Assembly (NCBI GenBank): GCA_963920765.1
Contig: OY987246.1
Coordinates: 24,127,167-24,191,166 of the forward strand
Source: Ulota crispa
Lineage: Eukaryota > Streptophyta > Bryopsida > Orthotrichales > Orthotrichaceae
Length of the DNA stretch: 64,000 nucleotides
Direction: 5' to 3'
The position numbers were made by a program, and so were the translations under genes. The notes under the pieces are model-generated. The model searched no databases. It was not told the DNA's origin and saw nothing but the letters and a program-made list of their open reading frames with translations. Of this stretch, positions 58,918-64,000 are shown piece after piece (within the stretch, counting starts at the first letter, position 1; each line of letters starts with the position of its first letter).

Positions 58918-59771
58918 CACTAGTAGAAAATTCAGCACAAAATCAACAGAATTTCAACCAAAAATTGTTAATTTTTTCTGTGAATTTGGTCAAGTTGATT
59001 TGGGTACTTTTCTGTTGATTTTCTGTTGATTATTTAAAGTTTTCTGTTAATTTGTTGTTGATTTCTGTTACGTATTTTAAGTTGTTCAATTCTATTTCTT
59101 TTCAATTTTAAATTTTTTTTCATAGAATTTGTTTTTATTTTACAAAAATGTGAACTTTTTAGGAGACGGGCAGCTGCTGGTAGTGGGGTTTGAACCCTCC
59201 ACCTCTCCTCTCACACTCCACAACTTTAGTACATTCTCAAAAACCACTAGAGAATGTGCAAATACACATGCACACAATGGTATCTTGATTCTATTTGTAC
59301 ATTAAATGTTAATATCTTTAGTAATCCAGTAGACTTTGGAGGCTATTTCTGCCCATTAAAGGACTCTTTTTCAAAAAACTTAGAACTAAGAAAAATTGGT
59401 AAATGTATTTTACTTTCACCTCCAACAATTTTTTTGGATTTCAATCTTTTTATCAAAAGTTATGAGCTAAAATCAGAGAAGGTGTCTAGAAATTTTAAAT
59501 AAATTGTTTATTTCCATCCTTTTGAGTTTGTTTATAAATTTTTATTGGAATTCACAAATCTCATAAGGATTGTTGCACGCAAAGGTTGTATTCATTAATA
59601 ATTATTATTTAGTGCTAGTTTTTTTGTAAAAAGAACCTTATTTTGTTAAAATAGCCTCCATAGTTTGATAGCTTCAAATAACATGAAGTCGTGAAAAGTT
59701 ACGGAATTAAAACCTTGCAATTATATAATCAAAATTCTATAGACTTTTGAATAGTTTTGAATATTTTTTAA

Positions 59772-60184
59772 GGGCATTAATATGTGAACCACACCTTTTA
59801 AACTACTGTACCACACCCCCGGGGTAAATTTTAGATTTCTACCATCAAAAATTTGAGTTTGAAAATTTTGAATTCAAATTTGGACTTAGAGACCATGGTA
59901 TCGTCTAGGACCATAAAAAAAGGTTGCAATTCAACAACACCCAATGAAAAAGCTTATCTTTTTTTACAAACAAAAGTAAAATTAACAATTTTCTCCCTAA
60001 CTAAACTTTTTCATTGGGTGTTGTTGAACTGCAACTTTTTTTATGGTTTTAGACAAAACCATGGTCTCTAAGTCCAAATCTAAATTCAAAATTTTCAAAT
60101 TTAGCTTTTTGATGGTAGAAATCTAAAATTTACCTCATGGTGTGGTATAGTAATTGGAAGGGTGTGGTACACATATCAATTCCC
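59772..60184. mobile_element. Hairpin element nested in CACTA copy 1
   Basis: GGGCATTAATATGTGAACCAC is mirrored by GTGGTACACATATCAATTCCC. The arms pair for about 190 bp through GACTTAGAGACCATGGT and CACCCAATGAAAAAG. Open frames within it are only translations of the arms. The same element occupies the same place in CACTA copy 2 (63063-63497). Confidence 0.75.
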
Positions 60185-60959
60185 ATCTTTTAAAGCTTAT
60201 AAAAATATTTTATAAGATTGTTTATTTTTAATTCATTTGGTTAGTAATAGAAGGGAAATACTAAAAATATCCTTTAAGTCTTTTAAAATATCAAGTTTAC
60301 GCCGAAAATATGTGAAACATAAAAAATAGTCCTTATTTTTTGTAGGAATATCAATTATATTCCTATTATTTTGAAAAATTAATAAAAAAATCTCTTCTAT
60401 TTTGAAATGTTAGATATATCCTTGTGTTATTTGAAGTGTAAAAATCACCTTTGATTTCTTGTAAGAATTTGCATCAAACTATACACTTGGTTATCATGTA
60501 ACACAAAGATATTTTTGGTACTTTTAATCCTTAAGGAACATATATGATTTTTTCAAAGAATTGAGAAGCATCTTTTATATTTGTTTGTAAAGAAATTTTG
60601 ATATTTAAAACAACAAAATGTTGTACTTTTTATATAAAGTTTTGTTGAATTAATGAAGTTGTGTCCAAAAGTGTTCAAATCAATAGAAAACTATTAATTT
60701 TTCTATTATTATGATCATGTTTTTACTTGACTTTAAAGGTTGCTAATTTTAAATCTTACCAAATTGTGAAAAGTAAAGAAAATAAAACCAATCAATGTAC
60801 ACTCAAACTTCTAAAAGATTCTATTTTTTTTGAAAACTTCTTTTATTTTTTAAAACTTCAAAACATTTTAATGAGGTCCAAAAAGATTTTAGAAAGATTT
60901 CAAAAACAAACCTAAACTATTGTGATAGTTTTTTTGTTAAAAATATTTTAAAGTATTTT

Positions 60960-61620
60960 GATGAATTACAAAAAGATTCCTAAAGGATTCTAATTCAGTC
61001 TAAAAGATTCTATTTCTATAAATATTTTGAAGTATTTTAACAAATTTCATAAAGATTTTAAAAAGATTCTCAAAGATTCCAAAAAGGTTTTTAAAAGTTC
61101 TCAAAGATTTTCAAAGATTTTTTGAATTTCAAAAATTATTCTCAAAATATTCCCAAAGCTTCTCAAAGCTTCCAAAAAGATTCCAAGATTAGTCACAAAG
61201 ATTTTCAAAAATTCTCAAAAAAATTCAAAATTCCTAAAACATTTCCAAAGATTTTCAAATATTCCAAACTATTCTCAAAGATTCTCAAGAATTCTCAAAT
61301 CTTACTAAATGATTCTCAAAGATTCCTAAAAGATTATCAAAGATTCTCAATTGTTCTCAAATATTCTCAAAGATTCTCAAAGATTCTTAATTTTTCTCAA
61401 ACATTCTCAAAGGTTCCAAAAAAACTTGAAAAGATTTTGAAAGATTTCCAAAGATTCATGAAGATTCCTAAAAGATTCTCAAAGATTTTAAAATCTTGAA
61501 AAGATTCTTAAATATTCTTAAAAATCCTGAAAAGATTTTCAATGATTCCCAAAAGATTCTTGAAGATTCTTAAAGATTTACAAAAATTTCCAAAAGATCT
61601 TCAAAAGATTCCAAAATTTT
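60960..61620 (+). repeat. Degenerate AAAGATTCTCAAAGATTCC tandem repeat
   Basis: Dozens of imperfect 12-13-bp units of the type AGATTCTCAAAG fill the right part of CACTA copy 1. They produce a spurious Lys/Phe/Ser-rich open frame at 61122-61499. Such arrays near CACTA ends often serve as transposase binding regions in this superfamily. That function here is inference. Confidence 0.8.
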
Positions 61621-61772
61621 TGTTGATTTAGATAATGGTGTCCAAATCAACAGAACGTATTTAGTTTTTTACAGAATTCTGTTAAATTAGTCAATTAGCG
61701 TAGGCAAGTGCTCAAATCAACAAGAAACTGTTGGTTTTCTGTTGTTTTGAAAGGAGTTTTCTACTAGTGTAT

Positions 61773-62154
61773 GATTAGATTTTTTGAATGCTAAACTTTT
61801 TGTCAATTTTCTAATCTTCTATAGTATTACCAAGGTTTGAATGTCTATTACAAAGTTTTAGAGATATAGAAGGGCTATTAGTATGTCTATAGTATTAGTA
61901 CTAGTAATCAATAGTTAATTCAATTATTAACTGCTATGGAGAGAGTAGAAAAGAAAAATCTATGGAAAAAAACAATTGCAGTTGGAGAGGAGAGCTCCTG
62001 CCGATGTGAGAGGAGAAGAACGAGAGCGATTAATCTTTCTATATTTCTGTGAAGCAATTGTATGAAATTTGAATTCAGATTTTACTATTGCTTGTGTGTG
62101 TATGTGTTTGAATGATTGATCAATTGAGATTGTATGAATGTTGTGTTTGCCACA
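61773..62154. other. Spacer between the two CACTA elements
   Basis: About 380 bp of AT-rich DNA with no exon or repeat recognised. Confidence 0.5.
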
Positions 62155-64000
62155 CACTAGTAGAAAATTTAGCACAAAATCAATAGAATTTCAACCAAAA
62201 TTTGTTGATTTTTTTTGTTGATTTGGTCAAGTTGATTTGGGTACTTTTCAACAAGAGTATGTTGATTTTTTGTTAATTATTTGCTGTTTTCTATTGATTT
62301 TATGTTAATTTTCACTTATTTTATGTTGTTCAATTCTATTTTTTTTAAATTTAAATGTTATTTTTTTTCATAGACTTTTCTTTTTTTAATAAAAAATTGA
62401 ATTTTTTTAAAGGCCGGACAGCTGCCCACGGCGCCAGGCAGCTACCCACAACGTTGGGCAAAGCTGCCGACAGTGAGGTTTGAACCCTCCACCACCAGGT
62501 TCACAAACCACAAAACTACCACATCATTTACAACCACTAGCGCGCATGTACTCACACATGCGCACAATAGTGTCATAATTGTATTTGTATATTAAATGTT
62601 CATGCTTTTAATAAGCCAATAGACCTTGGAGGCTATTTTGGCCCATTAAAAGACTCTTTTTCAAAAAACTTAGAACCACAAAAAGTTGGTAAATATATTT
62701 CACTTTCACCTCCAACAATTTTTTTTGAATTTCAATCTTTTTATCAAAAGTTATGAGCTAAAATCAGAGAAGGTGTTTAGAAATTTAAACAAAAATTGTT
62801 TATTTCCATCCTTTTGATTTTGTTTATAAGTTTTTATTGGAATTCACAAATCTCAAAAAGATTGCTGCACGCAAAGATTGTATTCATTAATAATTATTAT
62901 TTAGTGCTAGTTTTTTGTAAAAAGAACCTTATTTTGTTAAAATAGCCTCCATAGTTTGATAGCTTTAAATAACATGAAATTGTGAAAAGTTACGGAATTA
63001 AAACCTTGCAATTATATAATCAAAATTCTATAGACTTTTGAATAGTTTTGAATATTTTTTAAGGGTATTAATATGTGAACCATACCCTTTGAACTATTGT
63101 ACCACACCCTTTGAACTACTGTACCACACCCCCGGGGTAAATTTTAGATTTCTACCATCAAAAATTTGAGTTTGAAAATTTTGAATTCAAATTTGGACTT
63201 AGAGACCATGGTATTGTCTAGGACCATAAAAAAAGGTTGCAATTCAACAACACCCAATGAAAAAGCTTATCTTTTTTTACAAACAAAAGTAAAATTAACA
63301 ATTTTCTCCCTAACTAAACTTTTTCATTGGGTGTTGTTGAACTGCAACTTTTTTTATGGTTCTAAACAATACCATGGTCTCTAAGTCCAAATCTAAATTC
63401 AAAATTTTCAAACTCATCTTTCTGATGGTAGAAATCTAAAATTTACCTTGTGGTGTGGTATAGTAATTGGAAGGGTGTGGTACACATATCAATTCCCATC
63501 TTTTAAAGCTTATAAAAATATTTTATAAGATTGTTTATTTTTAATTCATTTGGTTAGTAATAGAAGGGAAATACTAAAAATATCCTTTAAGTCTTTCAAA
63601 ATATCAAGTTTACGCTGAAAATATGTGAAACATAAAAAATAGTCCTTATTTTTTGTAGGAATATCAATTATATTCCTATTATTTTGAAAAATTAATAAAA
63701 AAATCTCTTCTATTTTGAAATGTTAGATATATCCTTGTGTTATTTGAAGTGTAAAAATCACCTTTGGTTTCTTGTAAGAAGTTGCATTTAACTATACACT
63801 TGGTTATCATATAACACAAAGATATAAATAGTTTAAAATAGTTGAGGAGCATTTATAATATTTTCCCAATATATTAAAAGCATTGTTGATATTTATACAA
63901 AAAGGAAAGATATTTTTGGTACTTTTAATCCTTGAGGAACATATATGATTTTTTCAAAGAATTGAGAAGCATCTTTTATATTTGTTTGTAAAGAAATTTT
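62155..64000 (+). mobile_element. Second CACTA element, cut by the window end
   Basis: It begins CACTAGTAGAAAATTTAGC and follows copy 1 closely in the same orientation, including the nested hairpin at 63063-63497. Differences include an extra GC-rich segment near 62412-62475, a short tandem duplication of CACCCTTTGAACTAYTGTAC near 63095-63120, and about 95 bp near 63830-63915 that copy 1 lacks. The right end lies beyond the window. Confidence 0.85.
63063..63497. mobile_element. Hairpin element nested in CACTA copy 2
   Basis: Same hairpin and same position as 59772-60184, with an internal short duplication in the left arm. Its presence in both CACTA copies shows that it was inserted before they separated. 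Confidence 0.7.

Larger units (their letters stand above)
58918..61769 (+). mobile_element. Non-autonomous CACTA (EnSpm) element, complete
   Basis: It starts CACTAGTAGAAAATTCAGC and ends TTTTCTACTAGTG, with a 3-bp duplication TAT (58915-58917, 61770-61772), as expected for CACTA. The left subterminal region repeats a TTCTGTTGATTTT motif, and the right one has its inverse (AATCAACAGAA). No transposase frame is present in the 2852 bp. A hairpin element is nested at 59772-60184. A second copy begins at 62155. Confidence 0.88.

Noticed and set aside
59163-59210. GGGTTTGAACCC motif near the left end of CACTA copy 1 (also near 62480)
   Set aside because: It resembles a tRNA T arm on the minus strand, but the surrounding bases do not fold as a tRNA. 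It is part of the CACTA interior.
61122-61499. 125-codon Lys/Phe/Ser-rich open frame
   Set aside because: It is the translation of the degenerate AGATTCTCAAAG repeat. No stop arises because the unit lacks one in this frame. It has no domain and no exon-like composition.

Overview
This is a eukaryotic nuclear window from a green plant (streptophyte). It has GT-AG introns and a plant-type gene joining TOPLESS-binding modules, PHD fingers and a GNAT domain. It also has two plant PL1-family pectate lyase genes, a plant-type LINE with a zf-RVT domain, and CACTA elements. Coding exons are GC-rich, while introns and intergenic DNA are strongly AT-rich. A charophyte alga, bryophyte, lycophyte or fern would fit, but I cannot name the species. 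No organelle, bacterial or viral features were seen.

Layout. 1-2165 is a three-level nest of small DNA transposons. 2166-4352 is a GC-rich, microsatellite-rich island that looks like promoter and leader. 4353-11356 (+) is an 18-exon gene for a predicted PHD-finger/acetyltransferase chromatin regulator of the IDM1 (ROS4)-like family, which I could join into one open frame of 1004 codons. 12.2-24.6 kb is gene-free and repeat-rich, with a tandem array of four ~0.85-kb hairpin elements at 18.0-21.9 kb. 25.3-33.05 kb is a decayed LINE on the minus strand. 34-42 kb is packed with miniature inverted-repeat elements. Two pectate lyase genes face each other tail to tail, 42229-43865 (+) and 51674-50126 (-), as an inverted duplication that also carries the 3' flank. 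52-58.4 kb is again nested small elements. 58918-64000 holds one complete and one window-truncated non-autonomous CACTA element.

The most notable content is the transposon archaeology. At least nine elements are flanked by TTAA and end in CCCCTAAAGG-like termini, as in the piggyBac superfamily, and none encodes a transposase. Several sit inside other repeats whose unoccupied relatives, or own second hairpin arm, are also in the window. The original TTAA sites can therefore be read directly. Many of these elements carry a short palindrome just inside one end whose sequence changes while its pairing is kept. A second group has RGGTAG-type termini and TA target duplications and includes seven elements.

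The genes are not an operon and show no obvious joint function. One is a predicted nuclear chromatin regulator. The pair are secreted, calcium-dependent pectin-cleaving enzymes of the cell wall. Intergenic boundaries are approximate unless a target duplication is stated.
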